Shown here piece after piece: positions 8,196 to 17,227 of a stretch of 64,000 bases of DNA. The translations under genes were made by a program, and so were the position numbers. The notes under the pieces were generated by a model. The model saw only the letters and a program-made list of their open reading frames with translations. It was not told the origin of the DNA and ran no database searches. This DNA comes from Kitasatospora indigofera. Lineage in GTDB: Bacteria > Actinomycetota > Actinomycetes > Streptomycetales > Streptomycetaceae. Each line of letters begins with the position of its first letter. Positions within the stretch are counted from its first letter, which is position 1. The stretch spans positions 1 through 64,000 of the forward strand of contig NZ_BNBO01000011.1 in NCBI RefSeq assembly GCF_014655955.1, written 5' to 3'.

Positions 8196-9887
8196 ATGGC
8201 CGCTGTCGAGACCGCACGCGCCCGCGCCCAAGCGGTGCTGCGGGTCCGTGGCCGGGCCGTGGCCGCCGCCGTACTGCCGGCGGCCGTCGCGGTGGTGCTG
8301 CTCGCCGGGCGGGTCACCGGCCGGCTGGGTGCTCCGGGGTCGCCCGACGCGGCGGCCTGGGACGCCGTCCGCTGGGCGGTGTGCGCGGTCGCCGCGGCCA
8401 CCCTGCTGGTGGCCGGCCTGGTGGCCCGGGCCCGCCGCACCGCCGCCGTGCCGCAGACCCCGGCCGTCCCGCTCTCCCGGGCGGACGCCCCCGAGCTCTA
8501 CCGCCTGATAGGCGAGCTGGCCGACCGCCTGGAGGTCCCGGCGCCGTCGGCCATCGCGCTCACCCCCGACTGCGACAGCTGGCTGGAGGACGTGCCGGTC
8601 CCGCGGACGGGCCGCCGTTCCGGGCGCGGGCGGGCGGACACCCGGCCGCCCGCGCCGGTCCTGGTGATCGGCTCGCCGTTCCTGTGGTGGATGCGGGCCG
8701 GCGAGCTGCGCGCCCTGCTGGCCCCGGTGGTGGCCGGTACCGCGGCCGCGGCCGACCCCGACATCGCCGCCGCCCGCCGGTTCGTCCGCGGCCTCGACGC
8801 GAGCCTGGACTCCGGCGCCGGGTCCGCCCTCGACCACGGGTCCGCCCTCGATCCGGCCGCCGGCCGGCCCGCCCGCCGGGGCACCCGGCTGCTGACCGAC
8901 CGGATCACCCGGCGGCTGCTCGGCGCCTGCCGTGAGCACTCCGCCGAACTGGAGCGGGCCGTCGCCGGCTGGGCCTCCGAGCAGGCCAAGGCCGTCGACT
9001 ACGGACTGCGGATCGCCGCCCAGGAGCAGGTCGGGCTGGCGTACGCGGGCTGGGACCGGCTGCTGACCCGGGTGGCGCTGCCCGCCTGGAAGCTCGGCCG
9101 GCACCCCTGTCACCTGAACGCCGGCGTGGTCGCCGCACTCACCGAACTCTCCCGGCGCGACCGGCTCGCCGCCGACGGCTACGGCACCCGGCTGGGCGAC
9201 CGGCCCGCCTGCGACCTGCTGGAGGAGCCGGGCACCGTCGACACGGCCGTCTCGCTGCTCGCCGCCGAACTCTTCTTCGGGGCGCCCGAGAGGCCCTCCG
9301 CCACCGGTCCGGCGACGGCCTCGGCCGCGACCGGGCCCGCGACCCCGGCCGGCCCCGCCGCCGAGCGGTCCGTCGCCGACCGGTCGGCGGCCGCGGCCGC
9401 CGAGGGCTGGAAGGAACTGGACTGGGCCGACTACCCCACCGAGGTCGTCGACCTCGGCTGGCGGGCCCGGGCCGCCGCCCTGCAGGCCGCGCTGGACCGG
9501 CTGGCCCCGCAGGCCCGGCCGGGCGCCCCGACCCTCACCCGTCTGCTGTCCCGGCTCGCCGAGGGCGACGGCGAGCCGCTGGCCGCCGCCCTGGCCAGCC
9601 AGCTGGCCCGGACGGGCCGCCCGCCCTCGCTGCTGGAGCCCGCCCGCAGCGGGCGGGACCTGCTGGTCGAGCACGTCACCGCGATGGTCTGCTGCGCGGC
9701 CGTCGACACCGCGGGCGGCACCCCGGGCCTGGACTGGCTGGACGGCCCCGTCCTGCTGATCGGCGGGGTGCGCCGCACCGACCTGGCCGAGCCGGTGGCG
9801 CAGGCCGTCGAGCAGGGCCAGGACGGCCCGCTGCGGGCCTGGCTGGACGCGGCCGGGGTACGACTGGAGAAGCCCGTACGACTCTGA
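8196..9887 (+). CDS. Degenerate M48-peptidase-like membrane protein (catalytic motif lost)
   Basis: 563 residues from ATG 8196, with AAGGGGG about 10 nt upstream. Two N-terminal transmembrane helices (about residues 18-38 and 58-78) precede a domain whose order matches actinomycete M48 peptidases: LSRADAPELYRLIGELAD, then a hydrophobic VLVIGSPFLWW strand, then GELRALLAPVVAG (to residue 181), then a long helical part ending in KELDWADYP. In active M48 enzymes the ELRA-x-LA segment runs straight into HELGH; here the same place reads PVVAG, and the downstream E-x-x-x-D zinc ligand is also missing (KAVDYG). I therefore infer a non-catalytic relative. Low-complexity Ala/Thr/Pro insertions occur near residues 365-400. 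It sits between purD and purC. Confidence 0.65.
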   Translation: MAAVETARARAQAVLRVRGRAVAAAVLPAAVAVVLLAGRVTGRLGAPGSPDAAAWDAVRWAVCAVAAATLLVAGLVARARRTAAVPQTPAVPLSRADAPELYRLIGELADRLEVPAPSAIALTPDCDSWLEDVPVPRTGRRSGRGRADTRPPAPVLVIGSPFLWWMRAGELRALLAPVVAGTAAAADPDIAAARRFVRGLDASLDSGAGSALDHGSALDPAAGRPARRGTRLLTDRITRRLLGACREHSAELERAVAGWASEQAKAVDYGLRIAAQEQVGLAYAGWDRLLTRVALPAWKLGRHPCHLNAGVVAALTELSRRDRLAADGYGTRLGDRPACDLLEEPGTVDTAVSLLAAELFFGAPERPSATGPATASAATGPATPAGPAAERSVADRSAAAAAEGWKELDWADYPTEVVDLGWRARAAALQAALDRLAPQARPGAPTLTRLLSRLAEGDGEPLAAALASQLARTGRPPSLLEPARSGRDLLVEHVTAMVCCAAVDTAGGTPGLDWLDGPVLLIGGVRRTDLAEPVAQAVEQGQDGPLRAWLDAAGVRLEKPVRL

Positions 9888-10182
9888 GCCCGGCACCGGG
9901 ACCGGCCGCCGGCCCGGCAGCGGCACCAGCCCCTGGACCGGCACCCGACGGCCCCCCGACCGGCCCCGGCCGGGCTGCGGGGCGGCGCACGGTGCCGGGG
10001 TGCGCGCCCCCGGGATCCGCTGTTCCCGCAGGACAGCGGCCCGGTGCGGGGAGCGGAACGGATTGACCGCCACTAGTTGCTACGGTGAGGCTACGCAGCG
10101 CCAGCAGTGTGTGGTGTATTAGACCGCACGCACATCCGGGTGGCACGTGCCCGCCCGGGGGAGGTGCACCTGGGAGGGGCGC

Positions 10183-11721
10183 GTGGGGACCGAACTCAAC
10201 CGTCGCTGGGAGTCGGGAACGCACGCCCACGGCGTCTCCGACCCCTTCGGACAGGGCCCGCTGCCGTGGCTGCGCAGCCCCGACCAGTACGTCGCCGGCA
10301 CCGGGGAGGCCGTGCCCTGGTACGTCTCGCTGGACGCGCCGGGCCAGCAGCCGCTCACCGGAGCCAGACCCAGACCCCCGGTCGGCACCCCGGCCAACTC
10401 CGACGACGTGGACCAGCAGATCAAGGGCTTCGCCTCGGCCGGCGTGGTCCGCCCCGGCGGGTCGGTGGACTTCCGGGTCACCGTCCGCCCGCCGCGCGAG
10501 TTCACCGTCGACGTCTACCGGATCGGCCACTACGGCGGCGACGGCGCCCACCACATGACGTCCAGCCCGCTGATCGCCGGTCTCGCGCAGCCCGCGCCGC
10601 TGGTGGCCGGCCGCACCGTCTCCTGCCACCACTGGTGGCAGTCCTGGCGGCTGCAGGTGCCCGCCCACTGGCGGCCCGGCGCCTACGTGGCCGTGCTGAC
10701 CACCAGCGACAACCTGCACCGCAACCACATCCCGTTCACCGTGCGGGACCACGACGACCCGGCGCACACCCCCGACCTGCTGCTGGTGCTCCCCGACGTG
10801 ACCTGGCAGGCCTACAACCTCTTCCCCGAGGACGGCCGCCACGGGGCCAGCCTCTACCACGCCTGGGACGACCGGGGCGGGCTGCTCGGCGAGCGGGAGG
10901 CGGCCGTCACGGTCTCCTTCGACCGCCCGCACGCCGGCGCCGGGCTGCCGCTGCACGTCGGTCACGCCTACGACTTCATCCGCTGGGCCGAGCGGTACGG
11001 CTACGACCTCGCCTACGCCACCGCCGGCGACCTGCACGCCGGCCTGGTCGAGCCGGCCCGGCACCGGGCGCTGATTTTCCCCGGCCACGACGAGTACTGG
11101 TCCGAGCCGATGCGGCGGGCCGTCGAGCGGGCCCGGGACGACGGCACCTCGCTGGTCTTCCTCTCCGCCAACACCATGTACTGGCGGGTGGAGCTGTCCG
11201 CCGCGGCGTCCGGCGAGCCCAACCGGCTGCTGAACTGCCGCAAGCGGCAGAAGGTGCCGGCCGGCAGCCCGGCCGCCGGGGTGGCCGGCAGCCAGAGCGC
11301 GCTCTGGCGGGACGCGGCCGAGCCGGAGCAGCACCTGCTGGGCATCCAGTACGCGAGCCGGGTCGCCGCGCCGGTGCCGCTGGTGGCGCGCAACACCGAG
11401 CACTGGCTCTGGGACGGCACCGGACTGCGCGAGGGCGAAGGCCTGCCCGGCCTGGTGGCCGGCGAGGCGGACCGTTACTTCCCCAAGGTAGCGCTCCCCG
11501 AGCACACCGAGCGGGTGCTGCTGGCGCACTCCCCGTACCAGGACTCGGCCGGGCGGACCCGCTACCAGGAGACCTCGCTCTACCGGGCGCCGAGCGGCGC
11601 GTACGTCTTCGCGGCGGGCACCTTCGCCTGGTCGCCGGCGCTGGACCGCCCCGGGCACACCGACGAGCGGGTCCAGCGGGCCACCGCCAACCTGTTGGAT
11701 CGTCTGTGCAAGGACGGCTGA
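10183..11721 (+). CDS. N,N-dimethylformamidase beta-subunit-like protein
   Basis: 512 residues from GTG 10183; GGGAGGGG lies 4-5 nt upstream, better than the outer GTG at 10147. The protein matches the large-subunit-like domain of bacterial DMFases: an N-terminal beta-rich region (PGGSVDFRVTVRPPREFTVDVYRIGHYGGDGA) followed by a catalytic-like domain with SFDRPHAG, YDLAYATAGDLH, FPGHDEYWSEPMRRAVERA and LSANTMYWRVE. The Y-W and H-D-E-Y-W segments are the most conserved in the family. In true DMFase these residues hold a mononuclear iron site; whether this protein is an amidohydrolase here is not shown. No small subunit is adjacent. It lies just upstream of purC on the same strand. Confidence 0.85.
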   Translation: MGTELNRRWESGTHAHGVSDPFGQGPLPWLRSPDQYVAGTGEAVPWYVSLDAPGQQPLTGARPRPPVGTPANSDDVDQQIKGFASAGVVRPGGSVDFRVTVRPPREFTVDVYRIGHYGGDGAHHMTSSPLIAGLAQPAPLVAGRTVSCHHWWQSWRLQVPAHWRPGAYVAVLTTSDNLHRNHIPFTVRDHDDPAHTPDLLLVLPDVTWQAYNLFPEDGRHGASLYHAWDDRGGLLGEREAAVTVSFDRPHAGAGLPLHVGHAYDFIRWAERYGYDLAYATAGDLHAGLVEPARHRALIFPGHDEYWSEPMRRAVERARDDGTSLVFLSANTMYWRVELSAAASGEPNRLLNCRKRQKVPAGSPAAGVAGSQSALWRDAAEPEQHLLGIQYASRVAAPVPLVARNTEHWLWDGTGLREGEGLPGLVAGEADRYFPKVALPEHTERVLLAHSPYQDSAGRTRYQETSLYRAPSGAYVFAAGTFAWSPALDRPGHTDERVQRATANLLDRLCKDG

Positions 11722-11834
11722 ACGGCCCGCGCCCTTGGGTGAACGGACAAGGGGCCTCGTGAAAGACTCGGCCCCACCGACCCCCCCTGTTCGTGCCCGC
11801 GGACACGCGAACCACCCTGAGGACTGAGACGACC

Positions 11835-12746
11835 TTGAGCGGATTTGTCACCAAGCCCGAGCCTGTCCAGGTACCCGGCCTGATCCACCTGCACACCGGC
11901 AAGGTGCGCGACCTGTACCGCGCCGAGTCCGGCGAGCTGGTGATGGTCGCCAGCGACCGGACCTCGGCCTACGACTGGGTGCTGCCGAACGCCATCACCG
12001 ACAAGGGCCGGATCCTCACCCAGCTCTCGCTGTGGTGGTTCGAGCGGATCGCCGACATCGTCCCCAACCACGTGATCTCCACCGAGGTCCCGGCGGGCGC
12101 CCCGGCCGACTGGGCCGGCCGCACGCTGGTCTGCCGTCCGCTGGAGATGGCCCCGGTCGAGTGCGTGGCCCGCGGCTACCTGACCGGCTCCGGCCTGCTG
12201 GAGTACCGCAACGACGGCACGGTCTGCGGCATCGCGCTGCCCGAGGGCCTGGAGGACGGCTCCGAGCTGCCCGCGCCGATCTACACCCCCGCGCTCAAGG
12301 CCGAGGTCGGCGAGCACGACGAGAACGTCAGCTACGAGGAGACCGCCCGCCGGATCGGCCCCGAGCTGGCCGCCGAGCTGCGCCAGGTCACGCTGGCCGT
12401 CTACGCCCGGGCCCGGGACATCGCGCGCGACCGCGGGATCATCCTGGCGGACACCAAGTTCGAGTTCGGCCTGGCCGACGGCCGGCTGGTGATCGGCGAC
12501 GAGGTGCTCACCCCCGACTCCTCCCGCTTCTGGCCGGCCGACCAGTGGCAGCCGGGCCGGGCCCAGCCGTCCTTCGACAAGCAGATCATCCGGGACTGGC
12601 TGACCTCCCCGGCGTCCGGCTGGGACCGCAACAGCGAGCAGCCGCCGCCGGAGCTGCCGGCCGAGGTCGTCGAGCGGGTCCGGGCCAAGTACGTCGAGGC
12701 GTACGAGCGGCTGACCGGCACCGACTGGCCCACCGACTGGGTGTAG
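11835..12746 (+). CDS. purC: Phosphoribosylaminoimidazole-succinocarboxamide synthase
   Basis: SAICAR synthase: ATP-dependent condensation of CAIR with aspartate in purine synthesis. 303 residues from TTG 11835, which starts the conserved MSGFV-x-KPEPVQVPGL; a GTG at 11793 is in frame but adds an unrelated extension. Signatures present: H-T-G-K-V-R-D-L-Y near residue 20, V-A-S-D-R-T-S-A-Y-D, ECVARGYLTGSG, and the C-terminal DTKFEFG and DEVLTPDSSRFWP motifs. A TGAGGA sequence lies about 12 nt upstream. It is in the same orientation as purD and purSQL and converges with the response-regulator gene ending at 12783. Confidence 0.97.
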   Translation: MSGFVTKPEPVQVPGLIHLHTGKVRDLYRAESGELVMVASDRTSAYDWVLPNAITDKGRILTQLSLWWFERIADIVPNHVISTEVPAGAPADWAGRTLVCRPLEMAPVECVARGYLTGSGLLEYRNDGTVCGIALPEGLEDGSELPAPIYTPALKAEVGEHDENVSYEETARRIGPELAAELRQVTLAVYARARDIARDRGIILADTKFEFGLADGRLVIGDEVLTPDSSRFWPADQWQPGRAQPSFDKQIIRDWLTSPASGWDRNSEQPPPELPAEVVERVRAKYVEAYERLTGTDWPTDWV

Positions 12747-12782
12747 TCCCGCCCGGGAGCAGCCCGCCCGCGGGCCGGCCGG

Positions 12783-13421
12783 TCAGATCCAGCCGTGCTC
12801 GCGGGCGATCCGCACCGCCGCGTGCCGGTTCTCGGCGCCGAGCTTGGCGGCGGCCGAGGAGAGGTAGTTGCGGACGGTGCCCTGGGAGAGCGCCGCCCGC
12901 TCGGCGATCCCGGCGATCGAGGTGCCGTCGGCGGCCAGCTCCAGGACGTCGGTCTCCCGCGGGGTCAGCGGGGTCTCGCCGGCCGCGATCGCGTCCGCCG
13001 CCAGCTCCGGGTCGACGTACCGGCCGCCGGCCCGCACGGTGCGGATGATGCCGGCCAGGTCGGCCGCCGAGACGGTCTTCGGCAGGAAGCCCCGGACCCC
13101 GACCTCCAGGGCGCGCTTCAGGTAGCCGGGGCGGCCGTGGCCGGTGACGATCATCGTGCGGCAGTCCGGCAGCAGCCGGCGCAGCTCGGTGGCCACCTCG
13201 ATGCCGTCCAGGCCCGGCATCTGGAGGTCCAGCACCGCGACGTCCGGCCGGTGCGCCTTCGCCATCGCCAGCGCCTCCGGGCCGGAGGCCGCCTCGGCGA
13301 CCACCGTCAGGTCGTCCTCCAGCGCGAGCAGGGCGGCCAGCGCGCCCCGGATCAGGTGCTCGTCGTCGGCGAGCAGGACGCGGACCGGGGTCGGCGCGGT
13401 CGGCTCCGTCGGGGTGTTCAT
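12783..13421 (-). CDS. NarL/FixJ-type response regulator
   Basis: 212 residues. The receiver domain has the acidic pair in LLADDEH (Asp19/20), phospho-acceptor Asp65 in VLDLQMPG, and the conserved T in MIVTGHG; Lys is in FLPKTVSA. A LuxR-type helix-turn-helix (LTPRETDVLELAADGTSIAGIAERAALSQGTVRNYLSSAAAKL) ends the protein. The start ATG overlaps the kinase stop (ATGA), so the pair is translationally coupled. With the kinase and the two ABC genes upstream it forms a four-gene leftward operon 16688-12783, the usual layout of cell-envelope or drug-sensing exporter systems in actinomycetes. Confidence 0.95.
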   Translation of the reverse strand: MNTPTEPTAPTPVRVLLADDEHLIRGALAALLALEDDLTVVAEAASGPEALAMAKAHRPDVAVLDLQMPGLDGIEVATELRRLLPDCRTMIVTGHGRPGYLKRALEVGVRGFLPKTVSAADLAGIIRTVRAGGRYVDPELAADAIAAGETPLTPRETDVLELAADGTSIAGIAERAALSQGTVRNYLSSAAAKLGAENRHAAVRIAREHGWI

Positions 13422-14713
13422 CGGGCGGTCTTCTCCAGTGCGGTGGGTTCGGGGGCGCCGGCCGCCGGGCCGGCGCCCAGCGGGACGCTCGCGCGCAGCA
13501 GGAAGCTGCCGGGCGCCGCGGGCGGCAGGTCGAGGGTGCCGTCGTGGGCGGCGAGGCGTTCGCGCAGGCCGCGCAGCCCGGTGCCGCCGGGCGGCCGCCC
13601 GCCCGGCGGCACCGGAGGGCCGGCCGGCACGCCGTCGTTCGCCAGCTCCAGCACCGCCCGGCCGTCGGCCACCCGCAGCCGGACCGAGCAGTGCCGGGCC
13701 TCGCTGTGGCGAAGCACGTTGGTGGTCGCCTCCCGCAGCACCCAGCCGAGCACCGACTGGACGGGCCCGGCCAGCGCGGCCGCGTCCTCGCCGAGGTCGA
13801 TCCCGCACTCCACGCCGGCGGCCCGCAGCACCGCGCGGGCGCCGATCACCTCGGCGTTCAGGTCGGCGGTCCGGTATCCGCGGACGAGGTCACGGACCTC
13901 GCGGTGGGACTCCTGCGCGATCCGCTGGACCTCGGTCATCTGGTCGGCGGCCTCGGGTCGCCCGCGCCGGGCGAGCTGGACGGCCAGCTCGCTCTTCAGC
14001 GCGATGGTGGTGAGGTTACGGCCCATCACGTCGTGCAGGTCCCGGGAGAACCGCAGCCGCTCCTCGGCCACCGCCAGCCGGGACTGCGCCTCGCGGGCCG
14101 CGTCCAGCTCCCACACCACGCCGAGCAGCCAGGCGAAGCTGCGGCAGCTGGCGCCGAGCAGCGGCAGGATCACTCCGAGGCCCACCAGCAGCCCGCAGGT
14201 GGTGGCGGGGTCGGTGCCGGCCATCAGCAGCGGGGGCGCGAGCAGGGCCAGCCCCAGCGGCCCCTGCAGCGCGACGGTCCGGACGGGGCGGGCGACGCTC
14301 AGCGGTCCGAACCAGAGCACCGCCAGGCCGCCCGCCAGCGTGACGGCCAGGCTGGCGCCGTCCTCCCGGGGGCTGATGTCCGAGCCGATCAGCACGGTGA
14401 TCCAGAGCGCCGCCAGCGCTCCTGCGGCGGTCGACCGGAGCCGGCGGTCGACCGCGCTCGGACGGCCGAGGTAGTGGTCGAGGGCGGCGCCGTAGGCCCT
14501 GATCGACAGCCAGCTGACGCCGCAGGACAGGGCCAGCACGGCGGCCCCGCCGGCCGGTCCCGGCCCGTGCTGCGGGGCTGTCCCGACCAGCGTGAGCAGC
14601 ACCACCGGGGGCTGGGAGAACGCCATCAGGTAGAGCGACCAGCGCAGGTACAGCTCGCTGCGCTGCGGTTTGCCGTAGCCCCGCCAGCGCCGGACCGGTG
14701 CCGTGACGTCCAT
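13418..14713 (-). CDS. Membrane sensor histidine kinase (HisKA_3 family)
   Basis: 431 residues from ATG 14713, preceded by GGGGGAG. About six hydrophobic helices occupy residues 25-185, with no extracellular sensor domain, so this is an intramembrane-sensing type. The dimerisation/phospho-acceptor region reads SRDLHDVMGRNLTTIALKSELA, and the ATPase has the N box (ATTNVLRHSEA) and G box (GTGLRGLRERL). It phosphorylates the regulator encoded next, whose start overlaps its stop by 4 bp. The ABC permease gene ends 89 bp upstream. A start at 14737 is possible but has no ribosome site. Confidence 0.93.
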   Translation of the reverse strand: MDVTAPVRRWRGYGKPQRSELYLRWSLYLMAFSQPPVVLLTLVGTAPQHGPGPAGGAAVLALSCGVSWLSIRAYGAALDHYLGRPSAVDRRLRSTAAGALAALWITVLIGSDISPREDGASLAVTLAGGLAVLWFGPLSVARPVRTVALQGPLGLALLAPPLLMAGTDPATTCGLLVGLGVILPLLGASCRSFAWLLGVVWELDAAREAQSRLAVAEERLRFSRDLHDVMGRNLTTIALKSELAVQLARRGRPEAADQMTEVQRIAQESHREVRDLVRGYRTADLNAEVIGARAVLRAAGVECGIDLGEDAAALAGPVQSVLGWVLREATTNVLRHSEARHCSVRLRVADGRAVLELANDGVPAGPPVPPGGRPPGGTGLRGLRERLAAHDGTLDLPPAAPGSFLLRASVPLGAGPAAGAPEPTALEKTAR

Positions 14714-14802
14714 CTCCGCCGCTCCCCCTGAAGTCATGATCTTGCTGCCTGTCTTCCTACCAGTGGCGGGGCGCGGTGACCATCGACGGGGCGGCCGGCC
14801 GG

Positions 14803-15648
14803 TCAGCGCCGGGGCTCCCAGCGGAACACCCGCAGGGTGGTCCAGACGGCGACGGCTGTCCAGAGGGTGCCGACGGCCAGGTGCGGGGCGGCCTCGGCCC
14901 AGGTGCCGGCGAAGCCGGTGGCGGGGGCGGAGCCGTCGGTGCCGAACCAGCCGAGCCGGATCAGTTCGAAGGCCGGAGTGGCGGGCAGCAGCCGGCAGAG
15001 GTCGGCCACCCGGTCGGACATCGCTTCGAGCGGGACGAGCAGGCCGGAGCCGAACTGGGTCACCAGCATCAGCGGCAGGGTGGTGATCCCCGCGCTCTCG
15101 ACGGTCTTGGTGAAGCTGCTGGAGAGGGCCGCGAGGGCGATCAGCAGGACCAGGGCGAGGGCCAGGCCGGCCACGATCAGCAGCGGGTTGGCCGGGCCGG
15201 GCAGGTGCATCATGACGGCGCCGCCGACGGCCACCAGCGCGCACATCAGCAGGCCGAGGGCGACCGCCGGGACGGCGGTGCCGGCCAGGATCTCCAGGTC
15301 GCCGGCCTCGCCGGTGCGCAGTCGCTTGAGCACCAGTTCGTTGCGGCGGGCAACGTAGGCGCTGGTCAGGTTGTAGTAGACGACGAACATCAGCACGAAG
15401 CCGACCACGCCGTTCACCAGGGCGGCGTCCAGGTCGAGCCCGGCCAGCTTCTCGGCCTGCTGGTCCAGGACGCCGCGCAGGGCGCCGATCATCAGCAGCG
15501 GCAGGGCGACCGCGATGAACAGGGCGCTGCGGTTGCGCAGCAGCAGCGTGGCCTCGGCCCGGCCGAGGGCCAGGATCCGGCCCGCCGGGGTGGTGGTGGG
15601 CGCGGCGGTGGCCGGCCGGACGGGGGCGGCGGGAGCGGCGGTCGTCAT
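14803..15648 (-). CDS. ABC-2 type exporter permease
   Basis: 281 residues with six predicted transmembrane helices in the ABC-2 arrangement: one helix near residues 42-60, two near 85-130, then the longer core helices and a C-terminal helix. The cytoplasmic YVARRNELVLKRLRTGE loop is typical of drug and antibiotic exporter permeases. Its ATG overlaps the stop of the ATP-binding gene by 4 bp (ATGA), so the two subunits are made together. Function: efflux in concert with the ATPase at 15645-16688, probably controlled by the adjacent kinase and regulator. The substrate is not readable. Confidence 0.92.
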   Translation of the reverse strand: MTTAAPAAPVRPATAAPTTTPAGRILALGRAEATLLLRNRSALFIAVALPLLMIGALRGVLDQQAEKLAGLDLDAALVNGVVGFVLMFVVYYNLTSAYVARRNELVLKRLRTGEAGDLEILAGTAVPAVALGLLMCALVAVGGAVMMHLPGPANPLLIVAGLALALVLLIALAALSSSFTKTVESAGITTLPLMLVTQFGSGLLVPLEAMSDRVADLCRLLPATPAFELIRLGWFGTDGSAPATGFAGTWAEAAPHLAVGTLWTAVAVWTTLRVFRWEPRR

Positions 15649-16688
15649 CGGGCACTTCCGATCAGCTTGCGGAGCGGGTTGCGGCGGGCGGGCACGGCCG
15701 GGGGCTCGGGGCTCTGCTCCTCGGCGCCGGCGGCGATGGCCAGGAAGGCCTCCTCCAGCGAGGCGCTGCGGGCGTCGAGCCCGCCGAGGGCGAGCCGGTG
15801 GCGGGCGGCCCAGCCGAGCAGCTCGGTGAGGGTGTCCTGCAGTCGCGGGGTCTGCACGGTGATCCGCCGGCCTTCGGCGCGGACCTCGGCGCCGGCCAGC
15901 GGGGGCAGTGTCAGGTCGGCGAACTCCAGCTCCCGCTCGGGGAGTTCGAAGGAGATCCGGGAGGGGCGGCCGGCGATCACCTCGGCCACCGTGCCGGTGG
16001 TGACGATCCGGCCGCGGTGCATGATCGCCAGCCGGTCGGCCAGCTCCTCGGCCTCCTCCAGGTAGTGGGTGGTGAGCAGCACGGTGGTGCCCTGGGCCCG
16101 CAGGTCGCGGACCAGGCGCCAGGTCGCGGCACGCGCCTCCGGGTCGAGGCCGGTGCTCGGCTCGTCCAGGAAGAGCACCTCCGGGCGGCCGAGCAGGGCC
16201 ACCGCGAGGTCGAGCCGGCGCCGCTCGCCGCCGGAGAGCTGCTTGACCCGGACGCCGCGCCGGCCGGTCAGCCCGACCAGCGCCAACGCCTCGTCCAGCG
16301 TCCGGCCGCCGTCGCCGGGCCGCGCGCCGCTGGTGATCCCGGCCCAGGCACGGCCCGTCTCGGCGACGGTGAGGTCACCGGGGAACCCGCCCTCCTGGAG
16401 CATGATGCCGATCCGGGGTCGCAGTGCCCCGCGCTCGCGGTACGGGTCGTGGCCGAGCACCCGCACCTGCCCGCCGGTGGGGGCGGCCAGGCCCTCGATC
16501 AGTTCCATGGTGGAGGTCTTGCCGGCCCCGTTGGTGCCGAGCAGGGCGAACAGCTCGCCCCGGCGGACGGTGAGGTCGACGCCGCGGACGGCGTCGAAGC
16601 CGGCCGGGTCGGCCGGACCGTAGCGGCGGTGCAGGCCGGCGACCTCGATCACGTGGTCCGCGGGCGGCTGGGGGTGGCTCGTTTCCAT
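15645..16688 (-). CDS. ABC transporter ATP-binding protein (DrrA-like)
   Basis: 347 residues. Walker A is LLGTNGAGKTSTMELI, the signature is QLSGGERRRLDLAVALLG, and Walker B is VLFLDEPSTGLDPEARA with the switch H in TTHYLEEAE. A C-terminal extension of about 90 residues (SRISFELPERELEFADLTLPP and beyond) is typical of DrrA-type drug-exporter ATPases. It is the first gene of the four-gene leftward operon ending in the two-component pair. The start at 16688 gives METSHPQ; no rival start is closer to the conserved region. Confidence 0.94.
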   Translation of the reverse strand: METSHPQPPADHVIEVAGLHRRYGPADPAGFDAVRGVDLTVRRGELFALLGTNGAGKTSTMELIEGLAAPTGGQVRVLGHDPYRERGALRPRIGIMLQEGGFPGDLTVAETGRAWAGITSGARPGDGGRTLDEALALVGLTGRRGVRVKQLSGGERRRLDLAVALLGRPEVLFLDEPSTGLDPEARAATWRLVRDLRAQGTTVLLTTHYLEEAEELADRLAIMHRGRIVTTGTVAEVIAGRPSRISFELPERELEFADLTLPPLAGAEVRAEGRRITVQTPRLQDTLTELLGWAARHRLALGGLDARSASLEEAFLAIAAGAEEQSPEPPAVPARRNPLRKLIGSAR

Positions 16689-16848
16689 GGCTCCAGCCTT
16701 CCGCCACCGGCGCGGCGCGGGCAGTGCGCGCTGTCATCGGTCACGGACGCGGATTCACGGGTCGGCGGTGACAAATGTCATGGGCCGGGAGCGCCGGCGG
16801 TATGCGACCGGGGAGCGCCGGCGGTTTGTGATCTGTGTCACCGAACGA

Positions 16849-16878
16849 CGAAGGCCCCCTCGTGAGAGGGGGCCTTCG
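16849..16878 (-). terminator. Terminator of the tRNA-Gly(GCC) pair
   Basis: Perfect 13-bp inverted repeat (cgaaggccccctc / gagggggccttcg) with a 4-nt loop, 10 bp beyond the 3' end of the first tRNA gene read leftward. Its symmetry lets it stop either direction. Confidence 0.8.
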
Positions 16879-16887
16879 ATTCATGGA

Positions 16888-16959
16888 GCGGACGACGAGA
16901 TTCGAACTCGCGACCCTCACCTTGGCAAGGTGATGCTCTACCAACTGAGCCACGTCCGC
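16888..16959 (-). tRNA. tRNA-Gly (anticodon GCC)
   Basis: 72-nt cloverleaf read leftward: 7-bp acceptor stem GCGGACG/CGTCCGC, D arm with AGTTGGTA, anticodon stem TCACC/GGTGA with loop TTGCCAA, and T arm with TTCGAAT. CCA is not encoded. It is identical to the copy at 17026-17097, 66 bp away. Together the two genes are probably one transcript ending at the hairpin at 16849-16878. Confidence 0.97.
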
Positions 16960-17025
16960 ATGCTGAGCTATTGAGTTGTCCGTCCCGGGCATACTACCCG
17001 GTCGTGCTGTTCGTGCTTACTGCGA

Positions 17026-17097
17026 GCGGACGACGAGATTCGAACTCGCGACCCTCACCTTGGCAAGGTGATGCTCTACCAACTGAGCCACGTCCGC
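17026..17097 (-). tRNA. tRNA-Gly (anticodon GCC), second identical copy
   Basis: Same 72-nt sequence and fold as 16888-16959, base for base. It is upstream of the other copy in the direction of transcription. The TAAAGT box at 17157-17162 lies 59 bp before its 5' end and is the likely promoter for both. Confidence 0.97.
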
Positions 17098-17156
17098 ACG
17101 GTGCTTTGCAGGGCACCGGCCGCCTCGACCGGACTCCGGTTGCGGCGACGAGGAAT

Positions 17157-17170
17157 ACTTTACCCCATCG
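17157..17170 (-). promoter_or_regulatory. Candidate promoter of the tRNA-Gly(GCC) pair
   Basis: Read leftward the bases are CGATGGGGTAAAGT, ending in a good -10 box TAAAGT. The same 14-mer with one change (CGATGGGGTAGAGT) lies at 61577-61590 in front of the only other tRNA gene in the window. Confidence 0.5.
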
Positions 17171-17227
17171 ATCGGGGTGGTCGCCCCACCCTTCCGGACG
17201 GGCGGGGCGACCAGCTGCTCCGGGAGG

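Noticed and set aside
16741..16992. Leftward frame reading VAQLVEHHLAKVRVASSNLVV as a protein
   Set aside because: It is the well-known false translation across a tRNA-Gly gene.
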